Assembly: GCF_900119795.1 (NCBI RefSeq)
Contig: NZ_LT634361.1
Coordinates: 1,178,001 to 1,242,000 of the forward strand
Length of the DNA: 64,000 nt
Direction: 5' to 3'
DNA from: Tenacibaculum maritimum NCIMB 2154
GTDB lineage: Bacteria; Bacteroidota; Bacteroidia; Flavobacteriales; Flavobacteriaceae
The notes under the pieces were generated by a model. It searched no databases. It was not told the DNA's origin and saw only the letters and a program-made list of their open reading frames with translations. A program made the position numbers and the translations under genes. Of the stretch, positions 9,492 to 19,098 are shown one piece after another (within the stretch, counting starts at the first letter, position 1; every line of letters starts with the position of its first letter).

Positions 9492-10961
9492 TTGGGCATT
9501 ATATTAAAACAATCTTTAAAAAATACATTGGTCATTTATACCGCCTTTTTAATTGGAGGTATCAATACACTTGTATTTTATCCACAATTTTTAGGAGCTG
9601 AGTATTATGGAATGATAGTGGTGTTGCTATCCGCATCTAACCTCATCATGCCTTTTATAGCTTTTGGGGTACAACATAGCATCGTAAAATTCTTTTCAAC
9701 ATACAATACCAAAGAGCAAAAAGACCGTTTCCTTTCAATAAGCATCGTTATTCCCTTACTATTTGCTTTTGTTATTGGAGCCTTTTGGAACCATATGCAT
9801 TATTGGATCATGAGTAAGATAGCAAAAGACAATGAAAATATAGAAAATTATACCCACTACATATACTTTATAGCGGTTTGCTGTGCATATTTTGAGTTTT
9901 TTTATGGTTGGGCAAAAGTACATTTGCAAACCGTATTTGGTAATTTGTTAAAAGAACTCTGGAACCGAATAATAATTACACTCTTGTTAGTGGTAGTAGG
10001 TTTCAAGATGATAAGTCCTTCTGAATTTATATATGCGCTAACAGCTGCTTATGCATTAAGAACACTTATTATGATGGGTTATGCATTTTCCATATACCTT
10101 CCAAGGTTTAGTGCCAATCTGCCTGACAATTATTTAGAAATAATAAAATACCTGCCCTATATTGTTATTGCAGGAAGTGCAGGAGCCCTTTTATTAGACA
10201 TAGACAAGGTAATGATTCCAGGAAAAGAAAGCATACACAAAGCGGCCTATTATACGGTAGCTGTTTTTATAGGGTCATTTATAGAGGCTCCTGGTAGGGC
10301 TATGATGCAAATACTGCAACCCTTAACCTCCATATCATTAAACCAAGAAAAACTAAAAGAAATGGAGCAAATATACAAACAGAGTTCAATAAACTTATTA
10401 GTTATAGGAGGACTTTTTTTTGTTTTGGTAAATTGTGGGGTACATGAATTATTTAAACTAATGCCCGAAAAAGGATATGCAGGAGGTGAGCTAGTAGTAC
10501 TGATGATTTCTTTGGTAAAACTATATAGTATGTTTTTAGGCACTAATGGAGCAATCATAAACAATTCTAAATTTTATAAAGTAGTATTACCCATTGGTGT
10601 AGGAATGGCAATATCAGCTTATGTGTTAAATAGTTTATTTTATTTTAACTTAGAATTAGGCACCAACGGACTTGCATTGGCAACCTTATTAACAATGTTC
10701 TTTTTTAATAGCTTCAAACTATGGTTTGTTAAACAGAAATTTAGCATAACACCTTTTACAACTAAAACGGTTCCTATGCTTTTAATTATAATAGGGGTAT
10801 TGGGCGCTTTTTATTTTTGGAATTTTTCTTTTCACCCAATATATAACATTATATTAAAAAGTATTTTAATAGTGTTAAGCTACCTCTTTTTGGTCATGCA
10901 ATTTGGCATTTCAAAGGAATTAACAATGCTATTTGCTAAGCTGTATAAAGCCAACTCCTAA
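9492..10961 (+). CDS. Polysaccharide flippase (Wzx/MATE-like)
   Basis: 489 residues with about 12-14 membrane helices throughout and no large soluble domain, beginning at TTG 9492, three bases after the previous stop. The pattern (INTLVFYPQFLGAEYYG near the N-terminus, PYIVIAGSAGALLLDIDKVMI in the middle) fits the MOP superfamily of O-antigen and exopolysaccharide flippases that move lipid-linked oligosaccharides across the inner membrane. It closes the four-gene operon. Two consecutive genes here use TTG starts. Confidence 0.8.
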   Translation: MGIILKQSLKNTLVIYTAFLIGGINTLVFYPQFLGAEYYGMIVVLLSASNLIMPFIAFGVQHSIVKFFSTYNTKEQKDRFLSISIVIPLLFAFVIGAFWNHMHYWIMSKIAKDNENIENYTHYIYFIAVCCAYFEFFYGWAKVHLQTVFGNLLKELWNRIIITLLLVVVGFKMISPSEFIYALTAAYALRTLIMMGYAFSIYLPRFSANLPDNYLEIIKYLPYIVIAGSAGALLLDIDKVMIPGKESIHKAAYYTVAVFIGSFIEAPGRAMMQILQPLTSISLNQEKLKEMEQIYKQSSINLLVIGGLFFVLVNCGVHELFKLMPEKGYAGGELVVLMISLVKLYSMFLGTNGAIINNSKFYKVVLPIGVGMAISAYVLNSLFYFNLELGTNGLALATLLTMFFFNSFKLWFVKQKFSITPFTTKTVPMLLIIIGVLGAFYFWNFSFHPIYNIILKSILIVLSYLFLVMQFGISKELTMLFAKLYKANS

Positions 10962-11033
10962 AACTAGGAAGACAGTTGTTAAAACGCACCATTCTTTTTA
11001 TATAAATAGAACTCATTCATTATCAGTGTTAAT

Positions 11034-11120
11034 CTGTACAAGTTTTTGAAGTCGCTTTAAAAAGTTTGTACAAGATTTCACCTTCATTTTCTGTACAAGT
11101 TTTTGAAGTCGCTCCAAAAT
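11034..11120. repeat. TGTACA-bounded hairpin repeat, two units
   Basis: Unit 1 (11034-11072) reads CTGTACAAGTTTTT, a loop with GAAGTCGC, then AAAAAGTTTGTACA: an imperfect palindrome whose arms end in TGTACA. The same left arm restarts at 11091, 57 bases later, and is cut off at 11120 after GCTCCAAAA, where the HNH-remnant repeat begins. A matching right arm lies at 19309-19330. Related hairpins with the same spacing occur at 24526-24660. Function unknown. Confidence 0.7.
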
Positions 11121-11380
11121 ACAACTAGCTTAGAAAAAATTAAAAACCCTTTTGGAGGTTTTAATATTTAACCTATTTTTAGGCTAAATAAAGATGTATA
11201 GGTAATTTAATTACCGTTTGTGCTAATCATCACAGACAATTGCATTATGGTAATGTAGAAATACTTAAATCAAATGATAAAGTTTTTGAACTGAATATTG
11301 ACAACAAGAAATTAACTGTTAAAAAAAAGCAGCTAACAAAACCTAAACTGCATTAAAACGCAGTTTAGCCAAAACGTTAG
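11118..11380. repeat. Long direct repeat, copy A
   Basis: About 263 bases that recur almost unchanged at 19461-19724, with only about three base changes and one short indel by eye. The first 83 bases occur a third time at 20697-20779. Contents in order: a terminator-like hairpin (AAAACC...GGTTTT), the 3' end of an HNH nuclease gene, and an attC-like palindrome. Confidence 0.9.
11192..11356 (+). pseudogene. 3' remnant of an HNH endonuclease gene (copy A)
   Basis: An open stretch of 54 codons ending at TAA 11354-11356 encodes ...ITVCANHHRQLHYGNVE..., which is the C-terminal half of an HNH nuclease motif (C-x-NHH-x3-H). There is no start codon and the N-terminal half with the first histidine is missing, so this is a dead fragment. 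The same fragment, with two residue changes, sits at 19536-19700. The stop codon lies inside the attC-like palindrome. Confidence 0.65.
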
Positions 11381-11382
11381 CT
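11331..11382 (+). other. attC-like recombination site A
   Basis: Layout of an integron attC: outer arm AGCTAAC, spacer, inner arm CTAAACTGC, loop ATTAAAAC, inner arm GCAGTTTAG, spacer, outer arm GTTAGCT. Both arm pairs are perfectly complementary. It follows the HNH remnant and is followed 13 bases later by the start of the next gene. The identification is structural; no integrase is in view. Confidence 0.6.
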
Positions 11383-11395
11383 ATTATTAAGAAAA

Positions 11396-11923
11396 ATGAT
11401 TAAATCAGCATTTGATACCACAAGTTTAAGTTATGAATCTTATCAATTTAGAGAGGAACTTAGACACGAATTTTATTTAAATGGGATTGAGCCTTTTAAA
11501 TCTGGATTATGGGAATATGAAGGTAAATGGTACAATACTAAATATAAATTATACATTGCAATTTTAGCTCATGAAATTGCAGAGCAATTTGGAATATTAG
11601 ATGTAGCTGCTTTAATAGGTGTACTTTCAGGAGCTCCAATGTTACCTACAAGAACAAAATTTAAAGGCTCAATAAAGGGCACCTCCATAGCATCAAAATA
11701 TTTATCAAAGATACCAGGAGAATTACCTTTCCGTGCACCAACAGTTATTGGTTACCCTAAAATTATAGGAGGAAATGGATTAAGAATTAGATTGACAAAT
11801 ATCATTGGACGAATAATTGGCCGTGCTACTCCAATTATTGGTTGGGGAGTTTTAGCTTATGATTTAGGAAAAATACTTTATGATACACAACTGGTATTTA
11901 ATCATATTACAGATGAAAAATAA
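11396..11923 (+). CDS. STM2901 family protein
   Basis: 175 residues. Recognisable features of the STM2901 family are ELYIAIL-type helix (YKLYIAILAHEIAEQFGILDVAA), the segment GAPMLPTRTKFKGSIKGTSI, and a hydrophobic GRIIGRATPIIGWGVLAYDL near the C-terminus. The molecular role of the family is unknown; in enterobacteria it is found beside DUF1493 genes, exactly as here. The ATG lies 13 bases after the attC-like site in a leader (ATTATTAAGAAAAATG) shared with two other cassettes. A distant homologue is at 49107-49646 beside the T6SS island. Confidence 0.7.
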   Translation: MIKSAFDTTSLSYESYQFREELRHEFYLNGIEPFKSGLWEYEGKWYNTKYKLYIAILAHEIAEQFGILDVAALIGVLSGAPMLPTRTKFKGSIKGTSIASKYLSKIPGELPFRAPTVIGYPKIIGGNGLRIRLTNIIGRIIGRATPIIGWGVLAYDLGKILYDTQLVFNHITDEK

Positions 11924-12263
11924 TACTACATTAGAAAAACTAATAAACTTTATTGCTACAGAATATTGGGTAGATCAAGAAAAAGTGTCTTTAGACACTA
12001 AAATTGGAGAAGATTTAAAAATAGGAGGAGATGATGGAATAGAATTTTTAGAGAAGTTTTTAGATTATTTTAATATTGATTACGATAAAAATAGACAGTG
12101 GCAACAGCATTTTGACTCTGAAGGCTTTAGTCTAATTAACTTTATTGGTATATATAATTGGTTTAGAGGTAGAAAAGATAATCAAAAATTATATGACCTA
12201 ACAATTGAACACTTAGTAAAAGTAATAGAATTAGGATATTGGATAGATATGAAAGACGAATAA
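11913..12263 (+). CDS. DUF1493 family protein (acyl-carrier-like fold)
   Basis: 116 residues from ATG 11913, which overlaps the end of the STM2901 gene by 11 bases; the open frame reaches back to 11880 but that start lies inside the upstream gene. The segment KVSLDTKIGEDLKIGGDDG resembles the core of DUF1493, small acyl-carrier-protein-like proteins. Overlap implies translational coupling, and the pairing with STM2901 is a known neighbourhood in other phyla. Whether the pair is a toxin/immunity module is unproven. Confidence 0.65.
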   Translation: MKNNTTLEKLINFIATEYWVDQEKVSLDTKIGEDLKIGGDDGIEFLEKFLDYFNIDYDKNRQWQQHFDSEGFSLINFIGIYNWFRGRKDNQKLYDLTIEHLVKVIELGYWIDMKDE

Positions 12264-12274
12264 GAAGTACTTAT

Positions 12275-12390
12275 GCTAACAATGTATAAAAATAATAGCG
12301 GTTTAATCGCTAAAATAAAAGTAAGTAAATATAAAAAAGGTCTATGTCTAACCGAAAAGTTAGTGGTTAAAAGTCCGCTACTATTCTGTA
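12275..12390 (+). other. attC-like recombination site G (degenerate 3' end)
   Basis: Starts GCTAACAATGTATA and contains the inner-arm pair AATAATAGCGG (12289 region) and CCGCTACTATT (12375-12385), which are complementary except for one base, with a roughly 70-base loop. The expected closing GTTAGC arm after the inner arm is not clear, so the site looks eroded. It follows the DUF1493 gene at 12 bases, as expected for a cassette end. Confidence 0.45.
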
Positions 12391-12785
12391 AGCTTCCCTA
12401 AATTAGAACTATTATTTAATCCAAATATATAAACAAATTTATCTTTGATAGAAATACCAACAATATTAAAATCAGTATAGTTTAAAATGCACAACGGGTT
12501 TACTTACTAAATTTTTACACATTCTTTATATAACTGTTTTACTCTTAGCATCAAGTCTCTCTAAGAGTTCATTTGACTTCACTAATGCCAAATCTAATAT
12601 AAAAAAACTAGAGAGTTGTTTCTTGTTAACATCCACTAAAACCTATATATTAGTGCAACCAAAATGATTTCAATAATGAAATCAATTAGGTCAATTGAAA
12701 ACTATGAAAAACAAGCCAATAAGTTTTCAGATTTTCGCCAGTTAAAACGTAGAGCATTTATTTAAAATATAAAAGCTAAATTGTC
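12391..12785. other. Intergenic leader before the Wadjet operon
   Basis: About 395 AT-rich bases. The only coding candidate is a 33-codon frame at 12664-12765 without recognisable similarity; it may be a gene remnant. A stretch CTTAGCATCAAGTCTCTCTAAGAG (12546 region) is weakly palindromic. No clear promoter was found. Confidence 0.4.
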
Positions 12786-13982
12786 ATGAATACCTTTAAC
12801 GACATCAAAGAATTACTACAAACTCTAAATAGAGAGTCTAAACTAATTTCTGAAATGTTTACCAAAAGAAAATCTTTCGATTATAAATTGAGTGATGCTT
12901 TGGCACTAGTTGATTATAAAGAAGAGCAAATCGATTTTCTGATTCAAAGGTCAGTCATTCGAGAGAATGCTGGTGTTTTAGAACTCGACGATTTATTTTT
13001 AGAATTCTTCGAGCAAGTATTGGATGTTAATGAAGATATCAACTTGTCATTTATTGATGAAAACATCAAAAACATTAAAGATGAAATCAGTTACTTTCTA
13101 GTTGAAACAAACGAAAACAGAAAATATAATTATCTGCGAAAAATAAAAAAAATACTACGAAAAATTGGTGTTATTACTTTAAAGAGCGTTGTTGATTTAA
13201 GACGAAATATAGAAAATACTTTTAAAAACGAAGCCAACTACAACGTTAAAAAAATAAAATTAGAAAATCTTGATAAAAAAAGAGAATCCGTAAAAAGTCT
13301 TATAGCACAAACCTTAAATCTAATAAATAACCAAGAGCTTACTTTTTTTAATAGAGCTTTAGATGAAGAGTTAAATAGGATCATCATACATTTAAAATCC
13401 GAATTTAACGAATGCTCACATAATTTAATTGAGATTGAAAAACAGATTATCGACTATCTCAATCAAATAAAAATTCACGGTAGATTTTTAGAAAAATTAC
13501 GCAAGCTAAAGTATTTAAAGGATCATTTTCTAATTGAATCGCAAACCAATGTAAAGCAAGTTTTATCAAGTAAAAACCCAGTTGTTTTTGAAGAAAGAAT
13601 TACAGAGCCCTTACATATTTCAATTGATTTTTTACGAGAAGACGATCAGGCTTTCGAACTCATTAAAAAAGTTGCTACTAAACATAAAAACCGTACACTT
13701 TTAAAAGCAGAACTAGCCGATAGTATTTCAGAGGACTTCTTAGATAATACTATTGAAGAAGAAATTGTAATTAATTTTGAAGAGCTTAAAAATAGCTTCA
13801 TTGCTACGAGTGATAACTTATTCAATTTCATCTTAAACTATAACTTTTTAAAACCTATAGATTTTAACGAGCGCGTTACTATATTTTGCCAAGTTATTTC
13901 TCTTTATGAAGAAGAATTAGATATTAAAAATCACTATGAAGTTACTAACGGATTAGAATACGCCATTGTTGTTGCTAAATAA
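12786..13982 (+). CDS. jetA: Wadjet JetA-like kleisin subunit
   Basis: 398 residues, mostly helical and charged, without enzymatic motifs. N-terminus (FNDIKELLQTLN) and C-terminus (LNYNFLKPIDFNERVTIFCQVIS) are compact while the centre (residues 150-230) is a helical coiled-coil-like segment. Identified mainly from context: it opens a four-gene operon with a small DUF4194-like protein, a giant SMC-like ATPase and a Toprim nuclease, which is the JetABCD order. In Wadjet, JetA is the kleisin bridging the ATPase heads of the condensin-like complex that senses and cleaves small circular DNA. Confidence 0.75.
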   Translation: MNTFNDIKELLQTLNRESKLISEMFTKRKSFDYKLSDALALVDYKEEQIDFLIQRSVIRENAGVLELDDLFLEFFEQVLDVNEDINLSFIDENIKNIKDEISYFLVETNENRKYNYLRKIKKILRKIGVITLKSVVDLRRNIENTFKNEANYNVKKIKLENLDKKRESVKSLIAQTLNLINNQELTFFNRALDEELNRIIIHLKSEFNECSHNLIEIEKQIIDYLNQIKIHGRFLEKLRKLKYLKDHFLIESQTNVKQVLSSKNPVVFEERITEPLHISIDFLREDDQAFELIKKVATKHKNRTLLKAELADSISEDFLDNTIEEEIVINFEELKNSFIATSDNLFNFILNYNFLKPIDFNERVTIFCQVISLYEEELDIKNHYEVTNGLEYAIVVAK

Positions 13983-13987
13983 ATGAT

Positions 13988-14560
13988 ATGATATCAAAAT
14001 ACACATCCGATATATTTCACATTTTACGAAAAGGACAATTTATATGTTCAAACAGTCCTGACGAACACATACAAACACTCTACAAAATTTTAGAGGATGA
14101 AGATAATTTTGCCGATTTACACGAATATTTCTATCAAATAAACTACGTTTTAGAACACGGAAACGAATATTTTTATTTCAGCAGAAAGGAAAAAAACATC
14201 GATTTAGAACGAAAATTAGATAAAGCATTTGAGTGGATAGATATATTGGATTTCTTTAAAACTTTCGACTCGTCGTTTGATGTTGGTTACCGGTTTTCGC
14301 CTGCCGATATTGTAAACCAACTAAAAAACAATGCCGATTTAAAATCTAAACTTGATGGTTTTAAAAAAATAGGAAATGAAAAAAAGAAATACACCGAACG
14401 GATACAAAAACTTATTGAAAAACTTGAAAAAGAATATTTTGTTTCTTTAGAAAACGAAATCACAGAAACATATAAAGTCCTAACCTCTTTTCATTATCTA
14501 AAAGACATCATTTCAACCATAAATATCCCTGAAGATCTAGACAATGAGATACCTCAATAA
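13988..14560 (+). CDS. jetB: Wadjet JetB-like (kite/winged-helix) subunit
   Basis: 190 residues, starting 5 bases after jetA and overlapping jetC by 17 bases. It has the short helical and acidic character of DUF4194/JetB proteins (FHILRKGQFICSNSPDEH at the N-terminus, then YFYQINYVLEHGNEYFYF). In Wadjet, JetB is the kite-type dimer that binds the JetA kleisin. No catalytic residues are expected or seen. Confidence 0.75.
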   Translation: MISKYTSDIFHILRKGQFICSNSPDEHIQTLYKILEDEDNFADLHEYFYQINYVLEHGNEYFYFSRKEKNIDLERKLDKAFEWIDILDFFKTFDSSFDVGYRFSPADIVNQLKNNADLKSKLDGFKKIGNEKKKYTERIQKLIEKLEKEYFVSLENEITETYKVLTSFHYLKDIISTINIPEDLDNEIPQ

Positions 14561-17500
14561 AATAATTTTTATAAATAGTGCTTCTGTAACATATACAGAA
14601 ATAGAATTAAACGGAAACGTGCATTTAATCGGTACACAAGGTGTAGGTAAAAGTACACTTTTGAGAGCTATCCTATTTTTTTACAGTGCTAATAAAAGTA
14701 AGTTAGGAATACCAAAAGAAAAACGAGGCTTTGATGATTATTATTTTCAATATCAAAACTCTTATATTGTTTACGAAGTGGTGAAAAACAACATTCCATT
14801 TTGCGTTTTAGCATATAAAACAAGTGGCAAAGTAGCGTTTAGATTTTTTGATTCTGCCTACAAATCAGCATTATTTTTAGACCAAAACAACAGAGCCTAT
14901 GAAAATTGGGATAAAATTAGAGACAATTTTGGAAGAAATATCAATTACACTTCATTAGTGAATAGCTACGAAGATTATAGACGTATAATTTATGGCGACA
15001 ACAAAGGCTTAAAGGCTAACTTTAGGAAATATGCGATTGTTGAAAGTAAACAATATCAAAATATTCCCAGAACAATTCAAAACGTATTTTTAAATTCTAA
15101 TTTAGAAGCGAAATTTATAAAAGACACGATTATTAAATCGTTAAACGAAGAAGAATTTGATATTGATATCGAAAATTATTCAAAAGTGCATTTACGAGAT
15201 TTTGAATCGCAAATAAACGATATTAAAATTTGGTTTAAAACCAATAAAAAAGGGCAAATTGTTGTTAGAAAACAAGCAGATTCAGTTGTAGAAAAACATC
15301 GTCTTTATAATTTTTTAAATCGTGAAAAACGAGAATTGACTTATAAATTAGCTTATAAAATAGATTGTATTGAAAATGAAAAGCCATCCTTAATTTCAAA
15401 GGAAACAGCAGAAAAATTAACTTTGAAAGAACTTGATAAACAAAGAGATAATCTTTCAGGAACTCATAAAAATAGGGAGCAAAAAATTATTTCAGGTATA
15501 GATCATTTAAAAAAGGAACTCTATAAAGCTAAAGAAAAACAAGAAGAGTACATCAACAAGAATATTACAGAAATCATTAAAAAGGTGGCGAATAAAAGTA
15601 CTCTTTTAAAAGAAAATAATGCTCTAAAAGATGAAAAAAGCTTGCTTACTTCAAAATTTACAGAGGTTAAGGGCAAATACGATGCATTAATAAAGCAAGT
15701 TGAAAATCAACAACAAGAGTTTACAAATATTCAAAATGCCCAGATAAATACCATTAACAGCGATTTTACAACTCAAAAAAACAAAGTTACAGAAACTTAT
15801 AAAGCACTAATCGATCAAATACATACTGATAATAAAGAGGATATTGACAAAGTAAACAGCAATTTAAAATTAATTGTTGATGAAGAGCAAAAAATTAAAA
15901 TAAAAAAGTCTTCATTAAAACACCAAACCTTTTTTAAAGAAGAAATTGAAAGCTGTGAAAAAGAAAAGATAAATCTTAATAAACTTATTTCAGACGCTCA
16001 AATAAATATTAAAAAGGATAAAAACCTAACCGAAAACACGCGAAAAGAGTGGGATTTGGAAAAGCAGAGCGTTGAAAATTATCATAAAATAAAAATAGAT
16101 AAAGCCAACGAAAACATTCAAAAACTTTCCGATGAAACCACAAAAATTAAACACAAAATTACCCAAAGTAAATCGTCGTTATATGGTTGGTTAAATGATC
16201 ATTATCCTAACTGGGAAAACACCATTGGTAAAGTTATTGACGAAGATGTTTTGTTTACCAATGCATTAAACCCAAGGATAACGAATAAAGAAAATACAAC
16301 ATTTTTTGGTGTCGAACTCAATTTAAATGCGTTAAAAAGTAGAGTTAAAACAGTAAAAGACTATGAAAAAGAAATTAGCGATTTTAGTAGCCAAATAAAT
16401 GGTATTCAAAAGAATATTCAGCAATTACATCAAGATAAACAGCATAATTTACAAAAGCTCAAAAAGAAATTTGGAAAAAAACTAAATGCGCTTAACGATG
16501 CAGTTTCAGAAAACGAGTACATTATTCAACAAACGGAACAAAAACTAAAGAAAAATACTATTGAGTTAAAAGAATGGATAGATAAATCCAAAAATCAAAA
16601 AGCTAAACTTTTTCAAGAATTAGAAGTCAATTTAGAAAAATTAGCTTTTAAAAAAGCAACTACAGAACAACAATTAGAGACAATTAAAAAAGGGGTTAAA
16701 CGAAAAATCACACTTAAAGAAAAAGAACGTAACGCTAAAATTGAAAATTTAGAAAACGAAAAAAGCAATAGCATTAACCACCTGAAAACAGCTATTTCAG
16801 AAAGGAAAACAGATGCAGAAGAACGCATAAAAAATTTAAAAACAAAACAACTAAAAGAACTCGACACTAAAGGTGCAGACACCGAAAGACTTGAAATTAT
16901 TGACCGTAGATTATCTACTATTTCTAATGATTTAAAATACATCGAAAATAATGAATGGCTTGTTTTTGAATACAAAAAAGACAAACGAGAACTTTTTGAT
17001 AAGGTTCCGCAGTTAAAAATAGAAAAAACAAGGCTTGAAAAAAAGAAAAATACCATTGAGGAGTCTCACAAAATTGAAATGCAAAAAATGAATGCAAAGT
17101 ATTTGCAACAAGAAGGCGTGGTAAAATCAATAGTTGAAAAGCTAAAACAGTTTGATACGGATTTAGGTGGATTTGAAACGTTCAAAAAATCGGAGGTATA
17201 TTTAAGTGTTCAGCATTATTTTTCAGATGAAATAAAGGAGTTTGATAATTTAGAAACTGCTACTTCAATTATAATCGAACTCAATAACAAACATTGGAAA
17301 AGTATTCAAAGCTTTAAAGAATTACAACAAGCTACCAATGTGTTTACAGGAAATTTCAACGAAAATAACATCTTTAAATTCAATGTAAAGCTGAACACTG
17401 ATAGCGATTATTTAAACTTTTCATCAGACCTTAAAGAATTTATTGAAGAAGATAAAATTAATGAATTTGAAAAAAGAGTAAATGAACGTTTTGCAAGTAT

Positions 17501-18233
17501 TATTCGTTTAATTGGTCGAGAAACTACTGAATTAAACTCGAAAGAAGCCGAAATAGAAAAGGTAATTAAAAAAATCAATAATGATTTTGTGTCAAAAAAT
17601 TTCGTACAAGCCATTAAAGAAATGGAAATGCGAACCAAAGAAAGTTCAAATCCTATTGTAAAAATTTTAATTCGCATAAAAGAGTTTAATGACAATAATA
17701 GCTTTGATTTAGGCGAAACTAATTTATTTACATCATCCGACACCAATTCAAAAAATCAAAAAGCGATTGATTTATTAAAAAAGCTTATCGAAGAAATAGA
17801 CAAAACAAAAAGTAAAATCTTAACCCTATCTGAGTCTTTTGATTTAGAATTTAAAATTATTGAAAACGATAACGACTCGGGGTGGGTTGAAAAATTATCG
17901 AATGTTGGTAGTGAGGGCACGGATATTTTAGTAAAAACAATGATAAATATTTTACTTTTAAATGTATTTAAAGAAGGTGCATCACGACAATTTAAAGACT
18001 TTAAACTACATTGTATGATGGATGAAATAGGACGTTTACATCCAACCAATGTAAAAGGCATTTTGCGTTTTGCCAACGAACGTAATATTTTGCTTATTAA
18101 TGGCTCGCCTACCAGTCAAAATGCTACAGATTACAAATACACTTTTAAATTATCAAAACAACAATCAAAAACTGATACTAAAAAATACGTTACTAAAATA
18201 AATCGATTAGTTAAAGTAACTCAAACAGCTTAA
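14544..18233 (+). CDS. jetC: Wadjet JetC-like SMC ATPase
   Basis: 1229 residues. Walker A at residues 30-38 (GTQGVGKST) within HLIGTQGVGKSTLLRAI; long coiled coil from about 270 to 1000 with a break near residues 545-600 (WLNDHYPNWENTIGK) that fits a hinge; ABC signature-like SEGTDIL near residue 1130; Walker B CMMDEIG near 1155; a late INGSPTSQN segment. This is the SMC/MukB head-coil-hinge layout. JetC is the motor that extrudes DNA loops and delivers circular plasmids to the JetD nuclease. Length fits Wadjet JetC. Confidence 0.88.
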   Translation: MRYLNKIIFINSASVTYTEIELNGNVHLIGTQGVGKSTLLRAILFFYSANKSKLGIPKEKRGFDDYYFQYQNSYIVYEVVKNNIPFCVLAYKTSGKVAFRFFDSAYKSALFLDQNNRAYENWDKIRDNFGRNINYTSLVNSYEDYRRIIYGDNKGLKANFRKYAIVESKQYQNIPRTIQNVFLNSNLEAKFIKDTIIKSLNEEEFDIDIENYSKVHLRDFESQINDIKIWFKTNKKGQIVVRKQADSVVEKHRLYNFLNREKRELTYKLAYKIDCIENEKPSLISKETAEKLTLKELDKQRDNLSGTHKNREQKIISGIDHLKKELYKAKEKQEEYINKNITEIIKKVANKSTLLKENNALKDEKSLLTSKFTEVKGKYDALIKQVENQQQEFTNIQNAQINTINSDFTTQKNKVTETYKALIDQIHTDNKEDIDKVNSNLKLIVDEEQKIKIKKSSLKHQTFFKEEIESCEKEKINLNKLISDAQINIKKDKNLTENTRKEWDLEKQSVENYHKIKIDKANENIQKLSDETTKIKHKITQSKSSLYGWLNDHYPNWENTIGKVIDEDVLFTNALNPRITNKENTTFFGVELNLNALKSRVKTVKDYEKEISDFSSQINGIQKNIQQLHQDKQHNLQKLKKKFGKKLNALNDAVSENEYIIQQTEQKLKKNTIELKEWIDKSKNQKAKLFQELEVNLEKLAFKKATTEQQLETIKKGVKRKITLKEKERNAKIENLENEKSNSINHLKTAISERKTDAEERIKNLKTKQLKELDTKGADTERLEIIDRRLSTISNDLKYIENNEWLVFEYKKDKRELFDKVPQLKIEKTRLEKKKNTIEESHKIEMQKMNAKYLQQEGVVKSIVEKLKQFDTDLGGFETFKKSEVYLSVQHYFSDEIKEFDNLETATSIIIELNNKHWKSIQSFKELQQATNVFTGNFNENNIFKFNVKLNTDSDYLNFSSDLKEFIEEDKINEFEKRVNERFASIIRLIGRETTELNSKEAEIEKVIKKINNDFVSKNFVQAIKEMEMRTKESSNPIVKILIRIKEFNDNNSFDLGETNLFTSSDTNSKNQKAIDLLKKLIEEIDKTKSKILTLSESFDLEFKIIENDNDSGWVEKLSNVGSEGTDILVKTMINILLLNVFKEGASRQFKDFKLHCMMDEIGRLHPTNVKGILRFANERNILLINGSPTSQNATDYKYTFKLSKQQSKTDTKKYVTKINRLVKVTQTA

Positions 18234-18237
18234 CAGA

Positions 18238-19098
18238 ATGCAGTTATCACTAAAAACAGCAAAAATATTATTACAGTTAATAAACGGTGAAAGCATAGCT
18301 AATAGCTCTGCTAAAGGAAAACTTATTGATAATTTAGTTTCAGAAAACATATTAGAAAGAAAAGGAAAACATCGTAAAACAATCACACTTTCTAACAAAA
18401 AAAGCTTTGAACTATACATGGCAAATCAGTTACAAATAGATAATCTAAAGGATTATGTTGCTGCTTTAGAAAATGATGTAACTTCTCGGGCAGAGTTTGT
18501 ACAAATTACTACAGACTCTAAACACTCAAAAGAGCGTGCCTTTAAAGGTTTTTTAATAAATTGCTACGAGCCTATAAAAGCAAAATTAAATGGAGAGGAT
18601 ATAATTATCAATCCACAAAAAGGAAGTTTTATTTTTATTTTCGATTACGAAACTTTCAGAGTTTCTGAAAATGTTACTCTTGTTGGTATTGAAAACTCTA
18701 AAAATTTTAGTGAAATTGAAAGTCAACGATATTTATTTAATGAAATAACACCTTTATTTATTTCACGTTACCCACAAAATCAAAATAAAGACTTTATTAA
18801 ATGGATGCAATCGGTTTCAAATAAGTACATGCATTTTGGCGATTTTGATTATGCAGGAATTGGTATTTATTTAAATGAATATAAACGTTACTTAAATGAA
18901 AAAGCTTCGTTTTTTGTTCCAAAAACTATAGAGCAAGATTTAATATTAAAAGGCAACAGACAACGTTATAATAAACAAAATGTTAATTTTAATGTTGAAG
19001 AAATAAACGAACTTGAAATTTTAAAATTGTTAAAGTTAATCAACAACACAAAAAAAGGTTTAGACCAAGAATACTATATTAACGTGAGTTCGACATAA
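18238..19098 (+). CDS. jetD: Wadjet JetD-like Toprim nuclease, 3' end altered by an inserted element
   Basis: 286 residues, starting 4 bases after jetC. The Toprim domain is visible: the glutamate in LVGIENSKNF (about residue 151) and the DxD motif HFGDFDYAGIGIY (about 201-203), then a conserved late segment KKGLDQEYYI (compare the EQE element near the end of JetD proteins). JetD is the topoisomerase VI-like nuclease that cuts the trapped plasmid. The last five residues (NVSST) and the stop codon are encoded by an inserted 197-base element with inverted ends. As the known core is complete, activity is probably kept. Confidence 0.82.
   Translation: MQLSLKTAKILLQLINGESIANSSAKGKLIDNLVSENILERKGKHRKTITLSNKKSFELYMANQLQIDNLKDYVAALENDVTSRAEFVQITTDSKHSKERAFKGFLINCYEPIKAKLNGEDIIINPQKGSFIFIFDYETFRVSENVTLVGIENSKNFSEIESQRYLFNEITPLFISRYPQNQNKDFIKWMQSVSNKYMHFGDFDYAGIGIYLNEYKRYLNEKASFFVPKTIEQDLILKGNRQRYNKQNVNFNVEEINELEILKLLKLINNTKKGLDQEYYINVSST

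Noticed and set aside
16613..18076. Antisense frames within jetC
   Set aside because: Mirror of coiled-coil coding sequence, no motif, no promoter.
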